From the NCBI RefSeq assembly GCF_018613605.1, contig NZ_JAGGPU010000021.1, positions 62,001 through 126,000 on the forward strand: a stretch of DNA of 64,000 bases, read 5' to 3'. This document shows positions 10,217 through 19,469 of this stretch, in pieces; the first letter of the stretch is position 1, and every line of letters starts with the position of its first letter. The DNA comes from Pedobacter sp. ISL-64. GTDB lineage: Bacteria > Bacteroidota > Bacteroidia > Sphingobacteriales > Sphingobacteriaceae. The notes under the pieces were generated by a model, which was not told where the DNA came from, did no database searches, and worked only from the letters and a program-made list of their open reading frames with translations. The translations under genes and the position numbers were made by a program.

Positions 10217-10247
10217 AAAGGGTTGCTCGTTAAAAAGGCAACCCTTT
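10217..10247. terminator. Bidirectional intrinsic terminator
   Basis: A perfect 10 bp stem (AAAGGGTTGC with GCAACCCTTT) and 11-base loop is followed by a T-run on the + strand and, because the stem begins with AAA, by a short T-run on the - strand. It lies between two convergent genes, the glycosidase-like gene ending at 10100 and the HxlR gene ending at 10286. Confidence 0.8.
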
Positions 10248-10285
10248 TTGTTAGAATTTCAGTATGTTATCGTTAATGGTTATTT

Positions 10286-10663
10286 TCAATAGGATTTTTT
10301 AACAAATTCGCCTTCTTGCATCGCAATCTGATTACCCCATGCGGTAATCGCTTCTAAAATGGGCGTGAATGTTTTTCCAAAATCGGTTAGACTATAAATC
10401 ACTTTTATCGGCGGTTTATCGCCGTAAACTTTTCTTGATACCAGGCCATCTTTTTCTAATTGCTTTAATTGCAGACTCAATGTCATTTCGGTAACAGATG
10501 GTATGTCTTTGCGAAGCTCATTGTACCTTTTTGCTTTATCCTTTAAATGATAAAGAATAACAGCCTTCCATTTGCCACCCACCAAGCTCATCGCAAGGCT
10601 AACCGTGCAAGGATAAATTTCCTCCTTTAGTTTTACGTAATCGCTAATACATTCTGTTTTCAT
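10286..10663 (-). CDS. HxlR/YodB-family winged-helix transcriptional regulator
   Basis: 125 residues, the normal HxlR length. Winged-helix core: YPCTVSLAMSLVGGKWKAV, recognition helix region VTEMTLSLQLKQLEKDGLV, and wing KPPIKVIYSLTDFGKTF. Cys19 sits at the position of the redox-sensing cysteine of YodB/HypR-type members, and there is a further Cys5. It is divergent from an NmrA-type gene across a 99-base palindrome-rich spacer. That arrangement matches E. coli ytfH/ytfG, where the partner is a quinone reductase. Likely role (inference): repressor of the neighbour, perhaps sensing electrophiles or quinones. Confidence 0.9.
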   Translation of the reverse strand: MKTECISDYVKLKEEIYPCTVSLAMSLVGGKWKAVILYHLKDKAKRYNELRKDIPSVTEMTLSLQLKQLEKDGLVSRKVYGDKPPIKVIYSLTDFGKTFTPILEAITAWGNQIAMQEGEFVKKSY

Positions 10664-10677
10664 TCTACTGTTTTAAC

Positions 10678-10747
10678 CTATCCTTTTGGATAGTTATTGC
10701 AAATTTATGTTACTATATATAGTTTTGCAACTATAATTTTTATAGTT
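10678..10747. promoter_or_regulatory. Divergent promoter region with HxlR-type palindromes
   Basis: Three inverted repeats built on ACTAT/ATAGT half-sites fill the spacer. They are CTATCC-TTTT-GGATAG (10678-10693), ACTATATATAGT (10712-10723), and AACTATA-N5-TATAGTT (10729-10747). Two -7-like TAnnTTTG elements overlap them: TAGTTTTG at 10720-10727 for the + gene, and TAAATTTG on the - strand at 10700-10707 for the HxlR gene. Each has a weak -33 match (ATTG, GTTG) at 20-base spacing. The layout suits autorepression and repression of the neighbour. Confidence 0.6.
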
Positions 10748-10762
10748 TCTAAAATCATATAA

Positions 10763-11737
10763 ATGAGACCAGATTTTAAAGCAAATGAGGTAATCGAAAA
10801 AGACAAGCCATTGATCACTATCGTCGGTGTTCTGGGCAAACAGGGGCGCAGCGCAGCACTTACGCTATTACAAAGCGGGCGTTATCGTGTACGGGGCATT
10901 ACACGCCGTGTAGATTCACCAGAGGCACTTAATTTGACTGAAATGGGCGCTGAGCTCTTGAGTTTACCGCTTGATTTGGGGTATGAGAAAGATTTCGTTG
11001 AAGCATTCCGGGGATCGGAAGGCGTTTTCATCATGACACCAAGTATTGTGCCGCCGCATACCCACGAAATGGAGCTGGGTAAACAATTAGCGGATGCGGC
11101 GGTTGAGGCAGGAGTTAAGCATATTATCTTCAGCAGTTTGGAAAATGTAGAAAAAATTACAAACGGAAAAAAGTTTGCTCCTCATTTTACTGATAAAGCA
11201 ATGATTGAAGAATATATCCGAACGCTTCCAATCACAAGCTCGTTTATTTACATGGCCTTCTTCTACACCAATCTAATGGAGTTTTATCCCCCGAAATTGG
11301 TTGGAGATACGCTTGTATTTCCGATTTATTTACCTGAAGATTTTCGTGCCCCATTTGTTGATCCCCTTACCGCTACGGGGCCAGCGGTTTTAGAGATATT
11401 TTCTAATCCAGATCAGTATGCAGGTAAATCTTTGCCTGTTATCGGCGACATTATTTCGCCCCGGGAAATGATAGATACATTTATTCGGGTCACAGGAAAA
11501 AAGGCTGTCTATAGTTCCGCGTTTACCCAAGAAGAACTACTTCGCCATTTCCCTGAATTCGGTACAAATGAGCTTTTGGTAAAGGAAATTTTAGGAATGG
11601 CAGAATATGCTGTCGATTATGGCTATTTTGGCAGAGAACGTGATTTGTTATGGAGCCGCCAGGTTAACCAAAGCAGTTTAAGTTGGGAACAATTTCTGCG
11701 CAGTACCGGATGGCAAGGCCAAAAGCAAACTTACTGA
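10763..11737 (+). CDS. NmrA-like NAD(P)-binding protein
   Basis: 324 residues. An atypical short-chain dehydrogenase fold: the Rossmann motif GVLGKQG (Gly22, Gly25, Gly28) is followed by VRGITRR, which would bind NADPH. VKHIIFSSLENVEKI and the later HFTDKAMIEEYIRTL are typical of the NmrA / YtfG-type quinone reductase group. There is no catalytic Tyr-x3-Lys pair in the standard place. It is divergent from the HxlR regulator. The substrate is unknown; an NADPH-dependent redox enzyme or redox sensor is most likely. Confidence 0.85.
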   Translation: MRPDFKANEVIEKDKPLITIVGVLGKQGRSAALTLLQSGRYRVRGITRRVDSPEALNLTEMGAELLSLPLDLGYEKDFVEAFRGSEGVFIMTPSIVPPHTHEMELGKQLADAAVEAGVKHIIFSSLENVEKITNGKKFAPHFTDKAMIEEYIRTLPITSSFIYMAFFYTNLMEFYPPKLVGDTLVFPIYLPEDFRAPFVDPLTATGPAVLEIFSNPDQYAGKSLPVIGDIISPREMIDTFIRVTGKKAVYSSAFTQEELLRHFPEFGTNELLVKEILGMAEYAVDYGYFGRERDLLWSRQVNQSSLSWEQFLRSTGWQGQKQTY

Positions 11738-11989
11738 TTGCTTTCAATCACCTACTTTATCGAAGGTAGACTTTGGAAATAGTTTGATAAGGATTATTTT
11801 AAATTTTATTTAGTTCAGATATGGTGTTTTTTTAGCTTATTGCAGGTTAAAATGCTACTATCGAAAGTTCTAACCAGCTTTTCTGTGTAAAATTGTCTCC
11901 AAAGATAGCCACGAGAACAGTTTAGATAATGGTTTTATGCTTTTTACCGATAAAACACCGTCAATGTACCTTATTAAATAAATTTCCTT

Positions 11990-12964
11990 ATGAAAAGAGT
12001 TTTGTTACTTTCAGTTTTCGCCTTTTCCACCATCATTGTCTTTGCACAAAGCGTAAACTGGGTGGAGCGGAACGGCGCCTTAAAAGTTGTTGATGGAAAA
12101 ATCTTAAACCGTAAAAATATTGAGCCACAGCTGCGTGGTGTAAGTTTGTCATGGAGCATCTGGGGAGGCAAAAAGTATTATAACCAAGATGTTGTAAACT
12201 GGCTTACATCTGATTTTAATATCAATTTATTGCGTGTGTCTATGGCGGTTCAGCCAGATAATGGTTATCTGCAGAATCCCCTTGGACAGGAAAAGCTCAT
12301 AACCGAGACAATCGATGCTGCCATTAAGAAAAATCTGTATGTACTGATTGACTGGCACGATCACCATGCGGATGAGCATCTGGATCAATCAAAAATGTTT
12401 TTTGCAAAAATGGCCAAAAGGTACACCGGGAAACCGAATATTATTTATGAGATATTTAATGAGCCAGAAAAAATAGCATGGCAAACCGTTAAGGATTATG
12501 CCGTGCAGGTAATTGCCGAGATCAGGAAATACGATGCTGAAAATGTAATTGTTGTTGGTAGCCCGCATTGGGACCAGGATATAGATGTGGTTGCCAAAGA
12601 TCCAATCAAAGGATTCAGCAACATTGCTTATTCTTTTCATTTTTATGCGTCTGAACCAAGCCATCAAGAAGTTTTAATGAGGCGGGCCGATAATGCAATT
12701 TCTGCTGGTCTGCCCATTTTTGTAACAGAGTGGGGTGTGGGCGAGGCTAATGGCGATGGTATATTCGATACCAGTAAAACCAATAAATGGTTTTCTTGGA
12801 TGGAGAAAAACAAACTGAGCTGGGCAAACTGGAATATTACCGATAAAAAAGAAACAACTGCACTGTTAATGCCTGGTGCATCTCCAAAAGGAAAATGGAA
12901 GCCTGAAATGCTTAGTCCGGCAGGAAAATACATTAGGGCGAAGCTCCGGAAGCTGAACAAATAA
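11990..12964 (+). CDS. Secreted GH5 endoglucanase-type hydrolase
   Basis: 324 residues. Signal peptide ends at VFAQ (about 20). A single (beta/alpha)8 catalytic domain has the GH5 acid/base Glu158 in the segment IYEIFNEPE, the conserved His217-Phe-Tyr219, and the nucleophile Glu247 in FVTEWG. IDWHDHHADE (120-129) is the metal-like/substrate loop common in cellulase-type members. Length and motifs suit GH5 subfamily 2 (endo-beta-1,4-glucanase), though mannanase or another beta-glucan specificity cannot be excluded. No carbohydrate-binding module is attached. No SusC/SusD gene is adjacent; a GH2 gene follows after a 359-base gap. Confidence 0.88.
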   Translation: MKRVLLLSVFAFSTIIVFAQSVNWVERNGALKVVDGKILNRKNIEPQLRGVSLSWSIWGGKKYYNQDVVNWLTSDFNINLLRVSMAVQPDNGYLQNPLGQEKLITETIDAAIKKNLYVLIDWHDHHADEHLDQSKMFFAKMAKRYTGKPNIIYEIFNEPEKIAWQTVKDYAVQVIAEIRKYDAENVIVVGSPHWDQDIDVVAKDPIKGFSNIAYSFHFYASEPSHQEVLMRRADNAISAGLPIFVTEWGVGEANGDGIFDTSKTNKWFSWMEKNKLSWANWNITDKKETTALLMPGASPKGKWKPEMLSPAGKYIRAKLRKLNK

Positions 12965-13323
12965 TATCATGTTTCCTGGCTTAAATAGATAAGCCCATTC
13001 CTGAAAAATTCCACGCAAACAGAAATTATTGCATCAGATAAGCAGCAATTTCGCCTTGTGATTGTGAGCATTTCTCTGATTATATTGATATCACTTGAAT
13101 CGAAGTAAAGCTATTTAACCAGTTCATAAAGGAACGTCATGATTCCCTATTCTTTTATGTTATGGCCATGGCTTTAGGTGGAATGAACTTTATAATCCAT
13201 TCAAAAAATTTTCATAATAAAAAGGTGCTTGTTGGTGTGTTTTTTATATAATAAATCGATTTAGATGAACGAAAAATAATATATTAGTATCTTAGAACCA
13301 AAGATCCTTAATCTCCAGATAAT
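12965..13323. other. Gene-free stretch between GH5 and GH2 genes
   Basis: 359 bases, AT-rich. A weak hairpin, GGCTTA-N6-TAAGCC, lies shortly after the GH5 stop without a clear T-run. No promoter matching TTTG-N20-TAnnTTTG and no convincing small gene was found. The gap suggests that the GH2 gene has its own promoter. Confidence 0.5.
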
Positions 13324-15147
13324 ATGAAAAATAGAGGTTTACCAATCCTATTCCTGATAATACTGTTGCAGGTATATGGTGAAAATGTTTGCGCCCAGAC
13401 TGCAAAACTACCAACTAAGTGGACTGAGCAGGCGATGGCGGCCCAAAATCCTTTTCCCGATTATCCCCGGCCCCAGATGGTACGCGGAGAATGGAAGTCG
13501 TTAAACGGTAAATGGGATTATATCGGTGGAAAAAATAAACTTAATGCATTCAATCCGAAAATGCCGATTGCATTTGATGGAAAACCAGAACAGATACTTG
13601 TTCCATACTGCCCTGAATCGGTGATCTCAGGTATTGAGCGCAATCAGGAGGTTAACATGTGGTACCGCAGGCGTTTCGAAATCCCCCAGAACTGGAAGGG
13701 TAAAAATATTTTAATCAATTTTGAGGCTGTCGATCATGATGCAACTATTTTCGTTAACGGAAAAAAGGCAGGGTCTCATGCGGGTGGCTATGATGCCTTT
13801 TCGCTGGATATCACCCCATTGCTAAAATCTGGGCGTAATGAGTTAATTGTTGCCGCTCACGATTCCAATGACGGCAGAATGCCTTCGGGTAAAAATGGAC
13901 CACGGGGAGATTATACCTTCAGCTCGGGTATCTGGCAGAGCGTATGGCTTGAACCGGTGGGGGCAGCTCACATCAAAAATATCAGGCTATTGCCCGATCT
14001 GGAAAATAACAGGCTCAAGGTAACTGTCGATGCAAATTCCTCTATGGTATCCGCGGTAGCACTTGATGGCAATAAGATCGTATCCCAGGCGCAGGGAAGT
14101 AACGGAAAGGCTTTTTATCTGCCCATCCCAAATCCAAAGTTATGGTCTCCCGATGAACCTTTTCTTTATGATCTTAAAATCACGCTCAAAGATCAGAACG
14201 GTGAAACCGTTGATGAGCTAAAGAGCTACTTCGGTATGCGCGACATCAAGTTGGGCAAGGTGTCTGGTGTGATGCGTCCGCTGTTGAACGGAAAGTTCAT
14301 CATGCAAGTTGGTCTTCTCGATCAGGGCTATTGGCCAGATGGAATTCTGACCGCTCCCACCGAGGAGGCACTGAAATCTGATCTGGAATTTACAAAAAAG
14401 GCAGGCTTCAACCTCATCCGCAAACATATGAAAACCGAGCCGAAACGTTTTTACTATTGGGCAGATAAACTGGGCGTGCTGCTTTGGCAGGACATGCCCG
14501 CAATCTGGTACCAGAATGAGGATACCGCAAAAGTACGCTCCGTTTTTCGTAAGGAGCTCAAGGCGGTAATGGATGAACATTACAACTCACCCTCAATTAT
14601 TGCCTGGGTACCCTTTAATGAGAACTGGGGTGCTTTCGATGTACCGGCGATTACGGACTGGGTAAAAAATTACGATCCTTCACGACTGGTAAATGGAAAT
14701 TCGGGATTTAACAACAATCCCGGTTATCAGAAAGCAGCCGGTGATCCAGGTAATGGAGACTTTGTGGATACCCATATTTATATAGGCCCTTATGATGCCT
14801 CTAGGCCGGACGATAAAAGGGCGGCATCTTTGGGGGAGTTTGGCGGTGTGGGGCTTTTTGTTAGGGGGCACATGTGGCCTGTGGAAAACAATGCATATGC
14901 CTATGAACCCACCAGTGCTGCGTTGACGGATAGGTATGTACTGCTGATGAGCCAGGTTGAACAGCTGATGAAGTACAAAGGCCTTAGTGTAGCGGTTTAC
15001 ACCCAGACAACCGATGTGGAGCATGAGGTTAACGGATTGCTGACCTATGACCGTGCGGTTGAAAAAATGGATATTAAGAGGGTAAATGAAATAAACAGGG
15101 CAGTGATAGCTGAGGGAAAAAGGTTAAATGCTCTGGGAGGACACTAG
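13324..15147 (+). CDS. Secreted glycoside hydrolase family 2 protein
   Basis: 607 residues. Signal peptide ends near VCAQ (about 28). The N-terminal sugar-binding jelly-roll (about 50-215) has WKSLNGKWDY and NMWYRRRFEIP. An Ig-like domain (about 215-320) and the TIM-barrel (about 325-600) follow. The acid/base is Glu433 in PFNENWG and the nucleophile is Glu505 in SLGEFGG. The length is close to beta-glucuronidases and short GH2 beta-galactosidases rather than LacZ (about 1020). GH2 includes galactosidase, mannosidase and glucuronidase activities, and the motifs do not settle which applies. It is monocistronic as far as can be seen. Confidence 0.88.
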   Translation: MKNRGLPILFLIILLQVYGENVCAQTAKLPTKWTEQAMAAQNPFPDYPRPQMVRGEWKSLNGKWDYIGGKNKLNAFNPKMPIAFDGKPEQILVPYCPESVISGIERNQEVNMWYRRRFEIPQNWKGKNILINFEAVDHDATIFVNGKKAGSHAGGYDAFSLDITPLLKSGRNELIVAAHDSNDGRMPSGKNGPRGDYTFSSGIWQSVWLEPVGAAHIKNIRLLPDLENNRLKVTVDANSSMVSAVALDGNKIVSQAQGSNGKAFYLPIPNPKLWSPDEPFLYDLKITLKDQNGETVDELKSYFGMRDIKLGKVSGVMRPLLNGKFIMQVGLLDQGYWPDGILTAPTEEALKSDLEFTKKAGFNLIRKHMKTEPKRFYYWADKLGVLLWQDMPAIWYQNEDTAKVRSVFRKELKAVMDEHYNSPSIIAWVPFNENWGAFDVPAITDWVKNYDPSRLVNGNSGFNNNPGYQKAAGDPGNGDFVDTHIYIGPYDASRPDDKRAASLGEFGGVGLFVRGHMWPVENNAYAYEPTSAALTDRYVLLMSQVEQLMKYKGLSVAVYTQTTDVEHEVNGLLTYDRAVEKMDIKRVNEINRAVIAEGKRLNALGGH

Positions 15148-15522
15148 AATACATGACAGGATGGGTTATTGGATTATTGATAAAGAATTGCATTTTTACT
15201 GTTAGGAAGATATAACTGATAGGAATTAATATTAATCCATAACCACCGGTAGGAAATAAATATAGAAGAATGCTAAAGACAAAGAATCTTCTTGAGAATG
15301 TTAGATTGAATTTGCATGATATTTTAATGTAGAAAAGCACCTCAAAAAGTGAAGTGCCTTTTTCTTTAAAAAGAACGGAATGTTATTTAATACTGACTAA
15401 TACTTTAATTTTTGATACTGTTGGTTGGTTAAAATCATCTTTTTTGCTTGATTTTCAGTGTGTTAAATTGATGATTATGAGTGATTTTATAGTTTTATTT
15501 TATTATCATCTATAAACTATTT
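15148..15522. other. Gene-free stretch between convergent genes
   Basis: 375 bases between the GH2 gene (+) and the dehydrogenase gene (-). Apart from the hairpin at 15333-15363 I see only AT-rich sequence. A short open frame on the - strand overlapping the GH2 end has no recognisable features and was not called. Confidence 0.6.
15333..15363. terminator. Probable bidirectional terminator
   Basis: AAAAGCACcTC and GAaGTGC-CTTTT form a stem with one mismatch and one bulge. It is flanked by A-runs on the left and a T-run on the right, between the converging GH2 and dehydrogenase genes. Confidence 0.55.
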
Positions 15523-16296
15523 TCATCTCTGACTTGCCAGCCCTTTTTTAATCTTCATCATAATACCATCAGGAACAAAATTGGGAAGTTTAGCGTTAAA
15601 CCAGTTTTGAAAACCAACTACTTTTTTCCCACTCCCTTCTAACAGATGCTTTACACCCTGTATTGCTACTTCTCTGGGAGCCATTGGCCTGGTTTTATGA
15701 AGGTTGGTAGCTTGCATCTCAGGTGTGGTAAATCCAGTATCCACAGTACCAGGATAAAGAGACGAAACGGTAACTCCGGTACCTTCCAGTTCGGCAGCGA
15801 GTGTTTCACTAAATGCCTTTACAAAAGCCTTGGTGGCAGAATACACAGAAAAATAAGGCATCGGTAAAAATGCTACCACCGATGCTATGTTCATAATCCG
15901 GCCAGATTTTCGGCTGACCATATCTTGTGCAAAAAGTTTAGTCAATACAACCGAACTGGAAATATTTAATTGAATCATACTCAATTCTTCTTCCAATGGC
16001 GTTTCAGTAAAATTGCCATAATTGCCAACACCAGCATTATTTACCAGATGGGTCACTGATAGGTTTTCATCTTTCACCTTTTGGTAAAGGTTTTTAGCTG
16101 CATTCACATCAGAAAGATCTGTAGCGAAATATTGAACCAGAATGCCATACTTATTTATTAATTCTGATTGGATTTGCTGTAATTTAGCTTCGGTACGGGC
16201 AACCAATATCAGGTTTAACCCTTTAGCCGCCAATTCATTCGCCATTTCGTAGCCAATTCCTGAGGAAGCACCGGTAATTAATATGTATTCTTTCAT
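15523..16296 (-). CDS. Short-chain dehydrogenase/reductase (SDR)
   Basis: 257 residues, classical SDR. Cofactor motif TGASSGIG (8-15), NNAG at 86-89, and the catalytic triad Ser139, Tyr152, Lys156 in YSATK. Arg34 after the second strand suggests NADP(H) preference. The similarity is to the general DltE/YqjQ-type oxidoreductases, and the substrate is unknown. It is encoded on the same strand as, and 109 bases downstream of, the RND efflux operon, so read-through is possible. Nothing ties it functionally to efflux. Confidence 0.88.
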   Translation of the reverse strand: MKEYILITGASSGIGYEMANELAAKGLNLILVARTEAKLQQIQSELINKYGILVQYFATDLSDVNAAKNLYQKVKDENLSVTHLVNNAGVGNYGNFTETPLEEELSMIQLNISSSVVLTKLFAQDMVSRKSGRIMNIASVVAFLPMPYFSVYSATKAFVKAFSETLAAELEGTGVTVSSLYPGTVDTGFTTPEMQATNLHKTRPMAPREVAIQGVKHLLEGSGKKVVGFQNWFNAKLPNFVPDGIMMKIKKGLASQR

Positions 16297-16405
16297 CTTT
16301 AGTAAAATTTATGTGAGTAATTTTAATTTTTAAGTATGCGGTTAACCAGGTTAATCAAGAACAGTCTCAATTCCAGAAACAAGTCTTCCCATCTATTTTG
16401 ACATA

Positions 16406-19400
16406 TCATATCTTTTCGTGCAATTGTGGAGGTATAAGCTTGTACATTACCGGGGTAACGATCCTTGATAATATGGTAGAGCTGATCAGCCCCCCAATCA
16501 GTACAATGGCAAGTGGCGCTATCTGCGGATTGGGATTCATGGCAATCGGGATGAGACCACAAATGGCTGTAATAGAGGTGAGTACAACAGGTAGGAACCT
16601 GGTTTCCCCGGCAATATGGATCGCCTCATCTATACTTTTTCCATCTTCCCGCAATTGGTTGGTAAAATCAACCAGTAACAACGAATTCTTTACCTGTATG
16701 CCCGATAAACCAATGAAACCGATGATCGATACCAGCGACATCGGGTTTCCTGTCATCAGCAGAAAAATCACCCCGCCTAAAACGCCTAATGGAATAATTG
16801 ACAAAACGATAATGATCCCCTTAAATGTCTTAAACTGTAGCAGCAGCACAGCGATAAACAGAAAAGTACTCAGAATGATCACTGAAAGGAAATTTCCGCC
16901 CAGCGCATCACCTTCCGATTCTGCCTCCCCAGACAGTTTATAATAATAGCCCTTAGGCATTTTTAATTTGTTAAGTTCGGGCACAATATCCTTGAGGATA
17001 TCATTTGCCAAAACATTATCCTTGGTGAGGGAGGTAACCTTTGCAAACCGTGATTTATTGAAATGGTTAATTGCAGTTGGAGAGGTTTCCAGCCCAATGG
17101 TTGCAATCTGATCGATCTGAATTGGTGCACCCTGGATATTGTTCACATAAAGGTTCTTCAATGCATTTAGATTTGAAAACTTATTACGTGGAATGGTGAT
17201 TACCACATTCCTCGAATCACCCCTGTCATCAATGTAATCCCCAACAGTCAGTCCGGCAACAGCCAACCTGATCACCTTGTCAATGTCACTGGTCAGTACG
17301 CCCAATGTCCGTGCCTTTGCCTTATCAATCTTGATCTTTACATCTGACTTATAGGCATTGAGTTCATTGTTGACGAAAAAAGTACCTGGATGTTTACGTA
17401 ACAGCTCCTCCACTTTGAACGAGAGCAATCGCAGGGTATCCTGATTCTCTCCAAAAACCCTAACCACAATATTCGCCTCTATCGGTGTACCCTGTTCAAA
17501 ATCCTTCACCTCTATTTTTGCATAGGGGAAATCAGTGAATTTGCTTCTAAGCGTTTTGATCAGCTCAGTTTTGTTATTTGGGCTTGTCTCTTCTTCCAAT
17601 TGCACAAAAATCTGTGCGAAATCCGGTTTTATATCCTGCTGATGCACGTTGTAATAGATCTGTGGATTACCTTTTCCTACATTTGAGGTGTAGTAAACGA
17701 TTTCCTTATGCTTTTTCAGTTCCATTTCCACCAGCTTTGCGGCGCTATCGCTTTCTGGGATATTTGCCTGTAGCGGCATTTTAATATTGATCAGAAACAT
17801 CGGCTTTTCTGAGGTTGGAAAAAGTTTAAATCCTGCCAGTGGGAAGAGTAAAAAGGCCAATACGCTTAATGCAATGGAAATACTAATGGTTACCTTTGGC
17901 CACTTTAGCGCCAATGGCATAATACCACGATACGACCAAGTCAAAAAGCCCTGCAATTTTTTTAAGAAATAATTTCCTTCCCCATGGGTATGGGTTTTCA
18001 GGATCTTGCTGCCGATAAAAGGCACGAGTGTAAGCGCCACGATCATAGAGGCCAGTACACTGGTAATAATGGCCATAGGTAGGCTTCGGATAAATTCTCC
18101 AGCCATATCAGGCAGAAAAGCCAATGGTAAAAATGCAATCACAAGCGTTGCGGTACAGCCTACAACAGCTGCCCCAATCTGCTTGGTACCCTTTAAAATG
18201 GCATCCTTTCTGGAATGGCCTTCCCTTAACCACCTTTCTATATTCTCTACAACAACGATACTATCATCAACCAATAGCCCCAATGCTACCACAAGCCCGA
18301 CAATACTGAGTTGGTTGAGTGAGAAGCCTAAAAGATTCATTGCAATAAGACCAAGGGCCAGTGAGAGTGGAATGGAAATCATCACGATCAGTGATGGTCT
18401 GAAGCCCAAAGGCAACAGGGTAACCACCACCAATAGTATGGCCAATCCAAAATCAAAGCCCAGGTGCCCAAGCCGCTTTGATACCATATCTGCCTGGTCA
18501 AAATTTTTAACCATTTTAATGTTCTGAGGCAAGGTTTGAGAAAATTGTTCCAATACGGGAGTGTACTCTTTCTTAACCTGACTGATATCCACGTTGTTCT
18601 TCATCGAAGAGGTAACCAATATACAGCGTTGTCCATTGATCCTGGTAATGTGGTTAATGGTGCCGTCCATATAGCTAACATGGGCCACGTCCTTCAGGTA
18701 TATGATTTTTCCGTTGGAATTATAAATGATCGTATTGGCCACATCTTCAACATTTTTAAACTTGCCACTGGTTTTTACATTAAAGACCTTACTATCTATA
18801 TTAATACTTCCTCCTGGAATGTCGGCCGCCTCACTTTGCAGACTGCCTATAACCAGGTTCAATGGTATTTTTAGCTGGGCCAGTTTATCGAGTTGCATGT
18901 CGATGCGGATTTCCTGCTCTGGCATCCCGGTGTACTTCACCTCTCTCAGATTGGTGATCTTTTCCAGCTGGGTCTTCAATTTGTCTGCATTGTCGCGCAA
19001 TGTTTTGGACGAAGCGGTGTTTGAAATCAGCGCAACCTGAATAATCTTTACATCTGACGAGGCAATTTTTTCGGTTTTGATCTGATAAATGTCCTTTGGA
19101 AGTTCACCGTTTTTCAACGCATTGATTTCCGTTGATATTTCCTGGTATTTGTTATCCACATCTACCCCATACTTGAACTTGATCTGTATCGCTGCTACAC
19201 CATCTTCAACCGTGGTAAGGATCTTATCGATGTTCTCCAGGCCATAGATCTTATTTTCTATGGGCTTTACCACTTGTTCTTCCATATCCTTCGGACTGGT
19301 GCCAGGGTAGATTACGGTTACCAGATATTGCGGAGGGTGGGTAGTAGGATCCTCCGAGCGGGGCATGGTAAAGAGCGTAAGCAATCCCACCACTGCCACA

Positions 19401-19459
19401 AGCACAAATATGATCAGGGTAAACTGGTAGTTCTTTACAGCAAAATTTGTAATTTTCAT
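16406..19459 (-). CDS. RND-family efflux pump, inner-membrane transporter
   Basis: 1017 residues. Typical AcrB/HAE1-like topology: TM1 near residues 13-32, a large periplasmic porter domain with a repeat after the second half's first helix, and 12 predicted membrane segments. The proton-relay pair Asp398-Asp399 lies in GLLVDDSIVVVENIE. It uses the proton gradient to expel compounds through the membrane-fusion and TolC-type proteins encoded just upstream. It is the last gene of the efflux operon, starting 10 bases after the fusion protein. The substrate (drug, detergent, organic compound) cannot be read from the sequence. No metal-coordination signature of CusA was evident. Confidence 0.93.
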   Translation of the reverse strand: MKITNFAVKNYQFTLIIFVLVAVVGLLTLFTMPRSEDPTTHPPQYLVTVIYPGTSPKDMEEQVVKPIENKIYGLENIDKILTTVEDGVAAIQIKFKYGVDVDNKYQEISTEINALKNGELPKDIYQIKTEKIASSDVKIIQVALISNTASSKTLRDNADKLKTQLEKITNLREVKYTGMPEQEIRIDMQLDKLAQLKIPLNLVIGSLQSEAADIPGGSINIDSKVFNVKTSGKFKNVEDVANTIIYNSNGKIIYLKDVAHVSYMDGTINHITRINGQRCILVTSSMKNNVDISQVKKEYTPVLEQFSQTLPQNIKMVKNFDQADMVSKRLGHLGFDFGLAILLVVVTLLPLGFRPSLIVMISIPLSLALGLIAMNLLGFSLNQLSIVGLVVALGLLVDDSIVVVENIERWLREGHSRKDAILKGTKQIGAAVVGCTATLVIAFLPLAFLPDMAGEFIRSLPMAIITSVLASMIVALTLVPFIGSKILKTHTHGEGNYFLKKLQGFLTWSYRGIMPLALKWPKVTISISIALSVLAFLLFPLAGFKLFPTSEKPMFLINIKMPLQANIPESDSAAKLVEMELKKHKEIVYYTSNVGKGNPQIYYNVHQQDIKPDFAQIFVQLEEETSPNNKTELIKTLRSKFTDFPYAKIEVKDFEQGTPIEANIVVRVFGENQDTLRLLSFKVEELLRKHPGTFFVNNELNAYKSDVKIKIDKAKARTLGVLTSDIDKVIRLAVAGLTVGDYIDDRGDSRNVVITIPRNKFSNLNALKNLYVNNIQGAPIQIDQIATIGLETSPTAINHFNKSRFAKVTSLTKDNVLANDILKDIVPELNKLKMPKGYYYKLSGEAESEGDALGGNFLSVIILSTFLFIAVLLLQFKTFKGIIIVLSIIPLGVLGGVIFLLMTGNPMSLVSIIGFIGLSGIQVKNSLLLVDFTNQLREDGKSIDEAIHIAGETRFLPVVLTSITAICGLIPIAMNPNPQIAPLAIVLIGGLISSTILSRIVTPVMYKLIPPQLHEKI

Positions 19460-19469
19460 CTCGTGGTTT

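Noticed and set aside
16398..18527. Long open frames on the + strand opposite the RND pump gene (181 and 173 codons)
   Set aside because: They lie wholly antisense to a well-supported pump gene, have no signal peptide or family feature, and follow its codon periodicity.
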